Positions 17,600 to 27,200 of a DNA stretch of 64,000 nt are shown here, piece after piece. The DNA comes from Verrucomicrobiaceae bacterium UBA7681. Lineage in GTDB: Bacteria; Verrucomicrobiota; Verrucomicrobiia; Verrucomicrobiales; Verrucomicrobiaceae. The DNA lies in assembly GCA_002482965.1 (NCBI GenBank), contig DLGZ01000009.1, positions 197,590-261,589 of the forward strand, given 5' to 3'. Numbering within the stretch: position 1 is the first letter of the stretch; every line of letters starts with the position of its first letter. Below the pieces are notes generated by a model that was not told where the DNA came from, did not search any database, and was given only the letters and a program-made list of their open reading frames with translations. The position numbers and the translations under genes are program-made.

Positions 17600-20500
17600 G
17601 TGAACCGCCTTCGTCATATCCTCGTCTCCGCCTCCGCAGGTTCCGGAAAAACCTACCAGTTGGTGCGGCGGCATCTGCATCTGCTTGCGCTAGGGCAGCC
17701 GCCGGAGGGCATCGCGGCGATGACCTTCACTCGCAAGGCTGCGGGTGAGTTTTTCCAGCGCATCCTGCAGCGGCTGTCCGTGCTCTCGCAGCACGGGGAG
17801 ACGCCGGAGCAGTACTTCGCGGGCATGGCTCCGTTGCCAGAGCAATGGCCGGAGTTTGTCATGCTCCTGCGCAAGGTCACGCAGCGGCTGCACCGCCTGC
17901 GCCTGGGGACGATGGACAGTTTTTTTGCCAGCATCACCGCCTGCTTTCCGCTGGAGCTCGGCCTGCCGCTCGGTGCCAGTGTGATGGCTGAAAATGAATC
18001 GGCCCAGGCGCGGCGGGAGGCGCTGGATGCACTGCTGGAACGCATTCATTCTTCGCGTGATGAACAGGCGGGCCGTGCGCTGCTCGAAGGCTTCAAGCAG
18101 GCCACCTTTGGCATCGAGGAGCGCAGTGCGGTGGGAAGTCTGGAGTCCTGGATCAACGATCACCACACCACCTGGCTCGACAGTGGTGATGGTTCCCCTT
18201 GGGGCGTGCTGCCGGGGCTAGGGCTGGAAAGCGCTGGCAATCTCACTGCGGCAATCAATGATTTGCGGGATCGTTTTGTGCCGCGCACGGATGAAGGGGC
18301 CCGGTACTTGGAAGAATTGATCGCTCAAGCTTCGGCCATGGAGCCTGGAGCCACGCTGCCGCCGAGGGTGAAGTATTTTTTGGAGAAAACGACCGCCGTC
18401 TGGAAGGAATTAAAAGCGGGAAGGGCGGAAATTGGCTGGGGACGGGGCAAAAAATCGGAGCTCACGGGAGAAACGGCACGTGCCTGGGTGCGCCTTGCTG
18501 AGACAATCCTCAATCATGAACTGATCTGCCGCGTGCAGCGCACTCAGGGCATGGCGGCGCTCATGGGACTGTATGAGGCCGAGTACGCCCGGCGTGTGCG
18601 CTCACGCGGACGGCTGTCTTTTGCTGATGTGCAGCGACTGCTGGCTGCAGCGACTGCGGATGGCGCGGAGTGGGCGGATGGGGAAAGCGGTGATCTGTGG
18701 TTCCGGCTCGACGGGCGGTATGACCACTGGCTGTTTGATGAGTTTCAGGACACCAGCCGTGTGCAGTGGAATGTCGTGCGCGGATTGGTGGATGAAGTGA
18801 TGCAGGATGATTCAGGCAGGCGCAGCTTCTACGCCGTGGGCGATTCAAAGCAGTCCATCTACCTCTGGCGGCAGGCCGAACCGGGCCTTTTTGACGATGT
18901 GCTGCGCGAATGGCCGCATCAGGACCAGGACGGGCTGGAACCGCAGACGCTCAGCCAGTCCTTCCGCAGTGCTCCGGCGGTGCTGGATGCGGTGAATGCT
19001 GTGTTTGCAAACTCGGCAGGCATCGAAGCGGTGCTGCCAGGCTGTACTGCCGGCTTTGCCTTCAAGGAGCATGTGGCTGCTGAGCGAAATCAGCGGCTCA
19101 ATGGGTACGCGGCTCTGCTGAGCGTTTCGAATGAAGAGGGGCAGCGCAATCCCTCCACCACACCTGCGGTGACGGCGCTGCTGAACGAGATTCGCCCGCT
19201 GGAGCGTGGACTGACCTGCGCGGTGCTGGTGCGCGGCAACAAGAACGCCAATGCTATTGCGGAAGAGCTGCGGGCGACGACGGGCATGGAGGTCGTGTGC
19301 GAGTCGCAGATCTATCCGGCCACGGACAATGCCGTGACGCTGGCCCTGCTCTCACTGCTGCAACTGGCGGCGCATCCGGGAGACACCCTGGCGCTGGAGC
19401 ATCTCAAAATGACGCCGCTGTGGTCGCAGATCGAATTTTCGGGGCAGGGCTGGCAGCTGACCTGTCATCAAGTGCGCGAATCCGTGTTTGAGCGCGGCTT
19501 TGTCGGTTTCACGGAAGTCTGGACCCGGCACCTGCGCACGCTGCTGCCGGAGATGGATGCTTTTCATGAACTGCGGCTGCGTCAGTTCGGTGAAATGGCC
19601 GCCGAATTCGACGCAGGCGGTGCGCGCGACATCGATGCGTTTCTGCTGCATGCTCGTGAGACGCCGATGCAGGTGCGGGGTGCTGCAAACGCGGTGCAGG
19701 TGATGACGGTTCACAAGGCCAAGGGCCTGGAGTTCGATGTGGTCATTTTGCCTGATCTCAATGGCGATGCGATGGATCACGTGCGGCGGCGCTCGTTGAT
19801 CGTGAATCGCGATGCGCAGGGCATTTCCTGGGTGTTGCAGGAGCCGCCGCGCATTTTTGCGCCGTTGCATGAGGCTCTGAATGAAGAAATGGAGGGTTCG
19901 AAGCAGCGCTCGGGCTTTGAGTCGCTCTGCCGCCTGTATGTGGCGATGACGCGTGCCAAACGTGGTCTGTACTTGATCGCTGAACCACCGCCGAAGTCGA
20001 AAGAGCCGGCGATGAAAGAGGCGCAGTTTTTGCGGCGGATGCTGGGCGTGGCGGATGATGCCGAAGCTGGTGCTGCGTATTTGACAGAGTGGCAGACGGG
20101 GGATGAACAGTGGTTTGCTTCATCGTCTGGGGCAACGCCACAGACGCCGGCTCCGGCGGTGGTGGAGCGCCCGCTGGGAGGGCTGCTGCGGGAGTGGCAG
20201 CCACTGGCCAAGCGTGTGACGCCTTCAGGGGAAGAAGATTTCCAGGTGAAGGGCAGCATGCTGTTCGGTGCAGGTCGTGAGCCGGGCCGGAGACTGGGCA
20301 ATCTGGTCCATGAACTGCTGGCTCATGTGGAATGGTGGGATGCCGCATCGGACATGGCCGCCCTTGAAGCGCGCTGGCAGGCCTCTGGTTTGCTGCGCGG
20401 GGAGGCTATTGAAGCGACGGCGCTGGCGATGGTGCGCGGTGTGCTGCAGTCATCTGCTGCGCCGTTTGCTTTTGCCAAACCTGCTGCGGAGGCGCAGGCG

Positions 20501-20773
20501 TGGCGGGAGCGGCCCTTTGACCTGATCCACGAGGGGAGCTGGATCAGCGGCGTGTTTGACCGGGTCGTGGTCCAGCGCGACTCGGTGCAACTGATTGATT
20601 TTAAGACAGATGAGGCGGCGGACGAGGCGGCTTTGGCCGAAAAAGTGGCGGGTTATCGCCCGCAGATCATGCTGTACCGCCAGGCGCTGGTGCGGCTGAC
20701 GGGCCTGAAGCTGGAGCAGATCAAATCTGCCCTGCTGTTCACCCGGAGTTGCCGTCTGGTGGACGTAAAGTGA
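17600..20773 (+). CDS. UvrD/RecB-like helicase with C-terminal nuclease (AddA-like)
   Basis: The 1057-residue protein has superfamily 1 helicase motifs: Walker A in SASAGSGKTYQLVRRH (residues 11-18), motif II DEFQDTS (about 379-385), motif III GDSKQSIYLWR, and later VMTVHKAKGLEFDVVILPDL and YVAMTRAKRGLYLI. The C-terminus has a PD-(D/E)xK nuclease signature, DRVVVQ followed by LIDFKTDEA (around residue 998). This layout matches AddA/RecB, the motor and nuclease that processes double-strand breaks for recombination. The start is GTG at 17600. Its usual partner AddB would be expected nearby but is not in this window; the neighbours are a transporter and an ECF sigma factor. It could therefore act with a distant AddB or alone. 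Confidence 0.88.
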   Translation: MNRLRHILVSASAGSGKTYQLVRRHLHLLALGQPPEGIAAMTFTRKAAGEFFQRILQRLSVLSQHGETPEQYFAGMAPLPEQWPEFVMLLRKVTQRLHRLRLGTMDSFFASITACFPLELGLPLGASVMAENESAQARREALDALLERIHSSRDEQAGRALLEGFKQATFGIEERSAVGSLESWINDHHTTWLDSGDGSPWGVLPGLGLESAGNLTAAINDLRDRFVPRTDEGARYLEELIAQASAMEPGATLPPRVKYFLEKTTAVWKELKAGRAEIGWGRGKKSELTGETARAWVRLAETILNHELICRVQRTQGMAALMGLYEAEYARRVRSRGRLSFADVQRLLAAATADGAEWADGESGDLWFRLDGRYDHWLFDEFQDTSRVQWNVVRGLVDEVMQDDSGRRSFYAVGDSKQSIYLWRQAEPGLFDDVLREWPHQDQDGLEPQTLSQSFRSAPAVLDAVNAVFANSAGIEAVLPGCTAGFAFKEHVAAERNQRLNGYAALLSVSNEEGQRNPSTTPAVTALLNEIRPLERGLTCAVLVRGNKNANAIAEELRATTGMEVVCESQIYPATDNAVTLALLSLLQLAAHPGDTLALEHLKMTPLWSQIEFSGQGWQLTCHQVRESVFERGFVGFTEVWTRHLRTLLPEMDAFHELRLRQFGEMAAEFDAGGARDIDAFLLHARETPMQVRGAANAVQVMTVHKAKGLEFDVVILPDLNGDAMDHVRRRSLIVNRDAQGISWVLQEPPRIFAPLHEALNEEMEGSKQRSGFESLCRLYVAMTRAKRGLYLIAEPPPKSKEPAMKEAQFLRRMLGVADDAEAGAAYLTEWQTGDEQWFASSSGATPQTPAPAVVERPLGGLLREWQPLAKRVTPSGEEDFQVKGSMLFGAGREPGRRLGNLVHELLAHVEWWDAASDMAALEARWQASGLLRGEAIEATALAMVRGVLQSSAAPFAFAKPAAEAQAWRERPFDLIHEGSWISGVFDRVVVQRDSVQLIDFKTDEAADEAALAEKVAGYRPQIMLYRQALVRLTGLKLEQIKSALLFTRSCRLVDVK

Positions 20774-20888
20774 CTTTTTTTGAATCCAGAGTGCCTTTGA
20801 TGACGCAAAAACTTGTGTGACCGCATTAGCTCTGGCATGGAATCCGCGCATCGTAGCCTTTTCGGCGCGATCAGCGCCCAAACCCCTC

Positions 20889-21455
20889 ATGAGCCAGCCA
20901 GAACTCAGCGAAGAAGACCTGCTCCAGCGTGCTGGACGCGGGGACTCGCGCGCGTTTGACCAGCTCTATGACCGGATGGCACCGCGGCTTTTTGGCCTCC
21001 TGCGGCAGATGCTGCATGACGAGCGCGAAGCCGAAGACGTGCTGCAGGATGGTTTTGTGCTGCTGTGGGAGCGTGCCGCGACCTTTGACTCCGAGCGCAG
21101 CAAGGCGTTCACGTGGGCGGTGATGCTGTTCCGACACAGGGCGATCGACCGCATGCGCATGCTGGGCCGTCGCAACCGACTGGTGGACAGCGCGATCTTG
21201 GAACAGACCACTCTGATGGCGTCCGCCCATGCGGGTGTGGACGATGAAGTGCAGGCCAACGAACGCGGTGTGGTGGTGCGCGAGGCGCTGAACGAACTGC
21301 CGAAGGACCAGCGCCAGTTGATCGAATTTGCCTTCTTGAAGGGCCTCACACATCATGTGATCGCCGAGTCGTTAAGCATGCCCCTTGGCACTGTGAAGAC
21401 CAACATTCGTCGCGGGCTGCTGCGCCTGCGCGATCTTTTGAAAGGAGGCGCATGA
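20889..21455 (+). CDS. ECF RNA polymerase sigma factor
   Basis: This 188-residue sigma-70 family protein has region 2 (AFDQLYDRMAPRLFGLLRQM, then EREAEDVLQDGFVLLWERA and the promoter-melting segment FTWAVMLFRHRAIDRMR) and region 4 (LPKDQRQLIEFAFLKGLTHH, with the helix-turn-helix VIAESLSMPLGTVKTNIRRG). The lack of regions 1 and 3 marks it as an extracytoplasmic-function sigma factor of the SigK type. The open frame begins with GTG at 20817, but the ATG at 20889 (MSQPELSEEDLL) fits the family start better. The following gene overlaps it by 4 bases and encodes an RskA-like anti-sigma factor, so the pair is translationally coupled. The signal that releases the sigma factor is unknown. Confidence 0.92.
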   Translation: MSQPELSEEDLLQRAGRGDSRAFDQLYDRMAPRLFGLLRQMLHDEREAEDVLQDGFVLLWERAATFDSERSKAFTWAVMLFRHRAIDRMRMLGRRNRLVDSAILEQTTLMASAHAGVDDEVQANERGVVVREALNELPKDQRQLIEFAFLKGLTHHVIAESLSMPLGTVKTNIRRGLLRLRDLLKGGA

Positions 21456-22369
21456 TGGAGCAGGAACGATTTGAAGAACTGGCCGCCATGAATGCGCTGG
21501 GCATGCTGGAGAACGACGAGAAGCGTGCTCTGGATGGTGCCGTCGCACGTGACAAAGAGCTGCGCTCTCTCACTCTGGAGCTGGAGCAGACGACAGCGGA
21601 GCTGGCCTATCTCATCGAGCCGGTGGAGCCGCCTGCGAACATGAAGAAACGCATCCGTGCCAAGATGCGCGCCAACGGCCTCAAGGGTGCGGGGGTTTCA
21701 CGTGGCGTCGTCATTGGCGTCACTGGCTGGGCGCTGGCGGCCTGCTTTGCCGTGGCCTCTGTATGGCTGTGGCGCGAACAAGCCGGCCTGACCCAGCAGC
21801 TTGCTGCAGCTTCGCGTGCCATTGCTCCGGTGAACCCGACCACTCCTGTGGTGGATGACGGCAAGACGCGCACGCTTGAGGAAGAGCTCAAAAAGCGGCG
21901 GGATGAATTTGAGGCGCAGAAGCTGGCGCTGGTGAAGGAGATCGAATCGCTTCACAAGAGTGAGGCGGACGTCAAAACACAGAATGCCAAGCTCACCGCC
22001 GAAGTGGCCGCACTGAAGCAGCAGGAGCAGGAGTCAAAGCTGCAGGTTGCCACCCTGCAAAGCAAGGTCTGGGAATACCGCCGCAGCGAGATGCTCGTGG
22101 TCTGGGATGAAAAGCGCAGCCAGGGCGTGGTGATGCTCGATAAGATGCCGAAGGTAGATTCTGACAAAGATTACCAGCTCTGGGTCGTGGATCCGAACAA
22201 GCCCGATCCGGTGAGTGCGGGGGTGGTGACCGTCGATGCCAAAGGCTCTGTGAAGGCCAGTTTCAAGCCGGTCGATGCAGTGACCGGCGAGGCCAAGTTT
22301 GCGCTGAGCGTCGAGAAAAAAGGTGGCGTGCCTAAGAGTGAAGGGCAGCTTCTGATGGTCGGGCCGTAA
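21452..22369 (+). CDS. Anti-sigma factor, RskA family, single membrane span
   Basis: The 305-residue protein begins with a cytoplasmic sigma-binding domain (ERFEELAAMNALGMLENDEK, then a helix with LEQTTAELAYLIEPVEPP). It crosses the membrane once at about residues 87-108 (VVIGVTGWALAACFAVASVW). It then has a coiled-coil stretch (about 125-205) and a C-terminal periplasmic RskA domain (about 210-305, with LVVWDEKRSQGVVMLDKMPK and DYQLWVVDPNKPDPVSAGVV). It should hold the ECF sigma factor at the membrane until a signal triggers release, usually by proteolysis in this family. The ATG overlaps the sigma stop codon as ATGATGA. No zinc-binding HxxxCxxC motif is present, which is normal for this RskA type. 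Confidence 0.88.
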   Translation: MMEQERFEELAAMNALGMLENDEKRALDGAVARDKELRSLTLELEQTTAELAYLIEPVEPPANMKKRIRAKMRANGLKGAGVSRGVVIGVTGWALAACFAVASVWLWREQAGLTQQLAAASRAIAPVNPTTPVVDDGKTRTLEEELKKRRDEFEAQKLALVKEIESLHKSEADVKTQNAKLTAEVAALKQQEQESKLQVATLQSKVWEYRRSEMLVVWDEKRSQGVVMLDKMPKVDSDKDYQLWVVDPNKPDPVSAGVVTVDAKGSVKASFKPVDAVTGEAKFALSVEKKGGVPKSEGQLLMVGP

Positions 22370-22569
22370 TACCATGATCCGCTGAAAACAGGTCAGTCTC
22401 CGAGCGGGTGCAGCCTCCGTAGGCCAAACTGGCACACAGTTTCTTTTCAGATTCAGATGGCAGGTGATCCAAGGCACATGCAAGGCGAGGACGTGTGCAC
22501 ATGGGGGCGGTGGCTTTTGGAAAGGTGGATGCGCAGAGGCAGCAGACCACGCTGGGACGAAGGATTCAA

Positions 22570-22590
22570 GGGACGCGCACAGCGCATCCC
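22570..22590. repeat. Short hairpin, GC-rich
   Basis: The arms GGGACGCGC (22570-22578) and GCGCATCCC (22582-22590) pair at eight of nine positions around a 3-base loop. It resembles short dispersed palindromes between genes. No T run follows, so it is a poor intrinsic terminator. Confidence 0.5.
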
Positions 22591-22627
22591 TACCATCCAG
22601 AGCAGCGCGTGCCGCAGGGCTGGCAGG

Positions 22628-22645
22628 GAACCGCTATAGCGGTTC
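22628..22645. repeat. Perfect 18-base palindrome
   Basis: GAACCGCTATAGCGGTTC is a perfect palindrome with no loop. It could be a protein-binding site or part of a dispersed repeat. It lies 258 bases after the anti-sigma stop codon. Confidence 0.5.
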
Positions 22646-22732
22646 GCAAAACTTATTTCCGTTTAGAAGGGTGTTTCTTGCTCGAAAATCATGGGCTTCC
22701 TTCTTCGCTAAAGCTACGCAGGACACGTCGAC

Positions 22733-22813
22733 GGCGGCTGGCTGAGGACAGCCAGCCCTACCTGCGCTGGGCATGCGCGTGAGGTAGGGCGGGTTGTCCT
22801 CAAGCCGCCGCCG
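22733..22813. repeat. Large imperfect inverted repeat, REP or MITE-like
   Basis: Two 31-base arms match at about 26 positions when one is reversed, with the central 18 or so bases as loop. The left arm runs 22733-22763 and contains CTGAGGACAGCC; the right arm runs 22783-22813 and contains GGTTGTCCTCAAG. Both arms end at the loop with AGGTAGGG or its complement. A smaller hairpin (GAGCGT-CTTC-ACGCTC) follows at about 22813-22828. The size and form fit a mobile or bacterial interspersed palindromic element. Confidence 0.55.
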
Positions 22814-22905
22814 AGCGTCTTCACGCTCGCTTTCCGGAAATCAGTTTTGGAAAACGCTATATGCCGGGTCCGCGCATGACCTGTGCCGCGCAGCTATTGC
22901 AAAGC

Positions 22906-24297
22906 TCAACCTTGCCAGCCGCCGCCCATGGCCTTGTAGATGCGCACCCAGGCGGTGGCGACACGGGTGCGGCTGAGGGCGATGTCGTTTTGAGCGCCGA
23001 GGGCGACGCGTTCTGCATCGAGCACGGTGAGGAAATCAGCGATGCCGTCCTGGTAACGTTTGCGCGCCAGGGTGGCGGCCTCGCGGGCGGAGGTGGCAGA
23101 GGCTTCGAGATGGTGCAGGCGGACGCGTTCACGGTCATAGGACGTGAGTGCGTTTTCGGCCTCTTCGAGGGCGAGCAGCACGGTCTGCTCATAGCGGGCC
23201 AGCGCGGTGTCGGCGCGGCGTCCGGCGGCGGCGATCTGCTGACGCACACGGCCGAGATTGAAGGCGGCCCAAGTGATGCGTGGGCCCAGCGTGAAGCCAT
23301 CGGAATTGCGGCCTGTTAAGGAGGAAAGTGTGGATCCCTGAAGGTCGATGCGGCCGCTGAAGGTGACCCGTGGAAACAAGTCTGCGACAGCCACACCAAT
23401 GCGGGCAGTTTCGGCTGCCAGAATGTTTTCGGCGACACGAATGTCCGGGCGACGACGCAGCAGTTCTTCCGGTTTGACGATGCCGATGCGGGCTGGCGCG
23501 ACGGGCTGCTTTTTGATGCTTTGCAGCCGGGGGCGGAGTTCGGAGGGATTTTGTCCGCACAAGACGGCGATGCGATGGATGGACTTGGCGATGTTTTCCT
23601 GATGCGTGGGAATTTGCGCCAGGGTGGCGTTCCAGAGGGCATTGGCACGGGCGACATCGAGCTGCGTGCCCCGGCCCCCCTTGAGCGAGGCCTCGGCAAT
23701 GTGAAGGGCGTCGGACTGATTGCCGGCGTTTTCATTTGCCACGGTGAGCTGGGCCTGGGCTCCGCGCAGCTCCAGGTAGTTGATGGCAATTTCGGACTGC
23801 AGGGAAACCAGCAGGTCATGCAGGTTGGCATCCATGGCATTGGAATTTGCCTTGGCGGCTTTGACGGAGTTGCGGATGCGCCCAAAAAAATCGAGCTCCC
23901 AGTCAGCGTCAAACCCGGTGCGGTACAGCTCGAAATCGCGGGTGCGCAGACCCGAGAAGGAGGTGGCCCCGTTGCGGGCGCTTTCGTAGGTGGAGCCGAA
24001 GGTGACGGTGGGGGCGTAATTGAAGCTGGATTCACGCCACAGGGCACGGGCTTCGAGGAGCCGTGAGCGCGCAGCATTGAGATCTTTGTTCTGGGTGTCG
24101 GCAAGGGACACCATCTCGTTCAGCGTGCTGTCATTGAGTTTGCGCCACCAGGTGGCATCTACCTCGGCAGCATGTGCAGCATCGGCCCGCGAGGCGAAGT
24201 CGGCAGGCATCTTGGGCTGCGGCTTGACGAATTTCGGCCCGACATTGCAGCTGGAAAGCGTGCAAAGAATGAGCAGGAAAGGCTTAATGGGCTGCAT
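22906..24297 (-). CDS. RND efflux outer-membrane lipoprotein (NodT/OprM family)
   Basis: This 463-residue protein is the outer-membrane channel of a tripartite efflux system. It has a lipoprotein signal (MQPIKPFLLILCTLSSCNVG, lipidated cysteine after LSS), then VGPKFVKPQPKMPADF, the usual start of NodT-type channels, where PxVGPxYxxP is common. Two repeats of the outer membrane efflux domain follow (about residues 60-250 and 270-455). GxVKPEELLRRRPDIRxAE is the hallmark of the second, seen here as GIVKPEELLRRRPDIRVAE. The chosen ATG at 24297 overlaps the pump gene by 14 bases; the frame is open to 24366, but only this start puts the lipobox at the N-terminus. It is the last gene of the efflux operon. 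Confidence 0.92.
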   Translation of the reverse strand: MQPIKPFLLILCTLSSCNVGPKFVKPQPKMPADFASRADAAHAAEVDATWWRKLNDSTLNEMVSLADTQNKDLNAARSRLLEARALWRESSFNYAPTVTFGSTYESARNGATSFSGLRTRDFELYRTGFDADWELDFFGRIRNSVKAAKANSNAMDANLHDLLVSLQSEIAINYLELRGAQAQLTVANENAGNQSDALHIAEASLKGGRGTQLDVARANALWNATLAQIPTHQENIAKSIHRIAVLCGQNPSELRPRLQSIKKQPVAPARIGIVKPEELLRRRPDIRVAENILAAETARIGVAVADLFPRVTFSGRIDLQGSTLSSLTGRNSDGFTLGPRITWAAFNLGRVRQQIAAAGRRADTALARYEQTVLLALEEAENALTSYDRERVRLHHLEASATSAREAATLARKRYQDGIADFLTVLDAERVALGAQNDIALSRTRVATAWVRIYKAMGGGWQG

Positions 24298-27200
24298 GAG
24301 TCGTAGGAGTAATGGCGGCGGCGCGACGCTGTTCACGGCGTTCAACGAAGGCGCGGAGGATGACATAAAACACGGGAGTGAAAAGCAGGCCGAAGATGGT
24401 GACGCCGATCATGCCGAAGAACACCGCCGTGCCGAGTGCTTGACGCATTTCCGCACCCGCGCCGGTGGCGAGCACGAGTGGCAGCACTCCCAAAATGAAG
24501 GCAAAGCTGGTCATCAAAATGGGCCGCAAGCGCAGGCGGCAGGCTTCGACGGCAGCCTGGATGCGGTCCATGCCCGTGTCCTGCAACTGCTTGGCGAACT
24601 CGACGATGAGGATGGCGTTTTTGGCCGCGAGGCCGACGAGCACGACGAGTCCGATCTGAGTGAAGATGTTGTTGTCCTGCCCCCGCAGCCACACGCCGCC
24701 GATGGCGGAGAGCAGACACATGGGCACGATCAGGATGATGGCCATGGGCATGCTCCAGCTTTCATACTGCGCGGAGAGCACCAGAAAGACGAAGATGACG
24801 CAGAGCGGGAAGATGTAGAAGAGCGTATCTCCGGCGAGAATCTGCTGGTAGGTGAGATCAGTCCACTCGATGGCAAAACCGACGGGCAGGTTCTCCTTCG
24901 CCAAGCGCTCGATCTTTTCGATCATCTGGCCGGAGCTGACGCCGGGAAGCGTGTTGCCGTTGATATCGGCGGAGTAGTAGAGGTTGTAGCGCTGCACGCG
25001 GTCGGCACCGCCGGTCTTGATGACTTTGACGAGCGCGGCGAGGGGGACCATCTCGCCAGCCTGATTGCGAATCTTGATGCGGCCCACGTCCGTCGGGTCC
25101 TTGCGGTAGGCAGGCTCTGCCTGGGCGGTGACCTGATAGGTGCGTCCGAAGAGGTTGAAGTCGTTCACATAGACGGAACCGAGGTAGACCTGCAGGGCCT
25201 CGTTCAGATCAGCCAGAGAGACGCCCATGGTTTTGGCCTGTGCGCGGTTGATTTCGAGTTTGAACTGCGGCGTCCTGGCGCGGAAGCCGGTGATGAGGGA
25301 GATCAGGCCTGGTTCCTGCTGGGCGGCGGCGAGCAGCTTCTGAGTGGCGGCTTCAAGCGCCGGCAGCCCGGCGTTGTTGAGATCCTGCACCTGGATTTTG
25401 AAGCCGCCGGCATTGCCCAGACCGCGCAGCGGCGGCGGTGGCAGGACGAGCACGCGGCCTTCTTGAATCGTGGAGAATTTTTTGCGGATGGCCGCGAAGA
25501 TGCCGTCTCCCTTGACCGAGGGATCGTGACGTTTGTCGAAAGCATCGAATACCAGGAAGGCGGCGCCGACGTTGGGCTGATTGGCCTGCAAGACGGAAGA
25601 ATAGCCGGAGATGGCGAAGGTGTGGTCGATGCCGGGGATTTCCCGCGCCATGGCGTCCATCTTGCGCACCACGGCGTCAGTGCGCTCGAAGGACGCTGCG
25701 TCTGGCAACTGCACCAGCACGATGGCATAGCCCATGTCCTGGGAAGGAATGAACCCCGCCGGCACATCCTGAAACAGCTTGCCTGCGAGGCCGATCAACG
25801 CGGCGTATCCGATGAGCACCAGCACCGTCAGACGGATGAGCTTGCCAACCAGCCTGGCATACATGTCGGAGCCGAACTGGAACACACGGTTGAAGCCCCG
25901 GAAGAACCAGCCGAACAGGAAGTCCAGGACACGGCTGAAACGATCCGGCGGTGCACCGTGCGGCTGCAGCAGGATGGCGCAGAGTGCAGGGCTGAGCGTG
26001 AGTGAGTTGAAGGCCGAGATGACCGTGGACACCGCGATGGTGAGTGCAAACTGCCGGTAGAACTGGCCGGTGATGCCGCTGATGAAACCCGTCGGCACAA
26101 ACACGGCGCAGAGAACCAGCGCCACGGCGATGACGGCACCGCTGACCTCTTTCATCGCAAGCACGGACGCTTCACGCGGGGCGAGACCTTTGGCGATGTT
26201 GCGCTCGACGTTTTCGACCACGACGATGGCGTCATCGACGACAATGCCGATGGCGAGCACCAGACCAAACAGGGAGAGATTGTTCAGTGAGAATCCCATC
26301 CACTGCATCACGGCCAGCGTGCCGATGAGCGACACGGGAACAGCCAGCAGTGGAATCACCGAGGCGCGCCAGCTTTGCAAAAAGATGATGACAACAAGCA
26401 CGACGAGCAGCACCGCCTCCATCAGCGTGTGCAGCACAGACGAGATCGAGGCGCGGACGAACTTGGTGGTGTCGTAGTTGATTTTGTAATCGACACCCGG
26501 CGGGAAGCGCTCCTTGAGCTGTGCGAGGCGTTTGTAAACGGCGTCGGCGGTTTCAATGGCGTTGCTGCCAGGAAGCTGGAACACACGAAGAGAAACGGCA
26601 TTGTAGCCATCCATGTAGGTGCGGCTGGAGTAGTCGCGCGAACCGAGTTCGATGCGGGCAACGTCGGCCAGGCGCACCACGTCGCCCAGCTTGCCGGTTT
26701 TGAGCACGATGTCGCCAAATTCCGCCGCCTTTTTCAGACGGCCCGGTGCGGTGAGGGTGTATTGAAATTCCGAGCCTGTGACTGCAGGTGGCTGGCCGAG
26801 TGAGCCGGCGGCGACCTGCACGTTTTGCTCACGAATGGCACGAACGATGTCGCCTGCGGTGAGGCCAAGGCCGGCGATCTTCTCGGGGTCGAGCCAGATG
26901 CGCATCGAGTAGTCAAGTCCGCCCAGTGACGATGCTTCCGCCACACCGGGAAGGCGGGCGATTTCGTTTTGAATCTGCAGGGTGACGTAGTTGCTGAGAT
27001 AGGAGACTTCGCGTGAGCCGTCGGGGCTGAAAAATTGCACGGCCAGCGTGAGGTCAGGCGAGCGTTTGTTGACGATGATTCCCAGACGTCGGACCTCCTC
27101 CGGCAGGCGTGAAATGGTGGCGTTCACGCGGTTTTGCACCAGCACCTGCGCCTGGTCGAGATCCGTGCCGAGACGGAAGGTGACGGTGATCTGCACCTTG

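Larger units (their letters stand above)
22370..22905. other. Gene-free, palindrome-rich intergenic region
   Basis: These 536 bases between the anti-sigma gene and the convergent efflux gene hold no protein-coding frame that resembles a family. They contain at least four inverted repeats within 260 bases (22570-22590, 22628-22645, 22733-22813 and 22811-22828). Together these look like a composite of short palindromic intergenic elements rather than a lost gene. A terminator for one or both neighbours may be among them, but no T run follows any stem. Confidence 0.6.

Noticed and set aside
24020..26005. Plus-strand open frame of 661 codons opposite the efflux genes
   Set aside because: The opposite strand encodes an unmistakable RND pump and channel; the frame is Asp/Glu/His-rich antisense reading.
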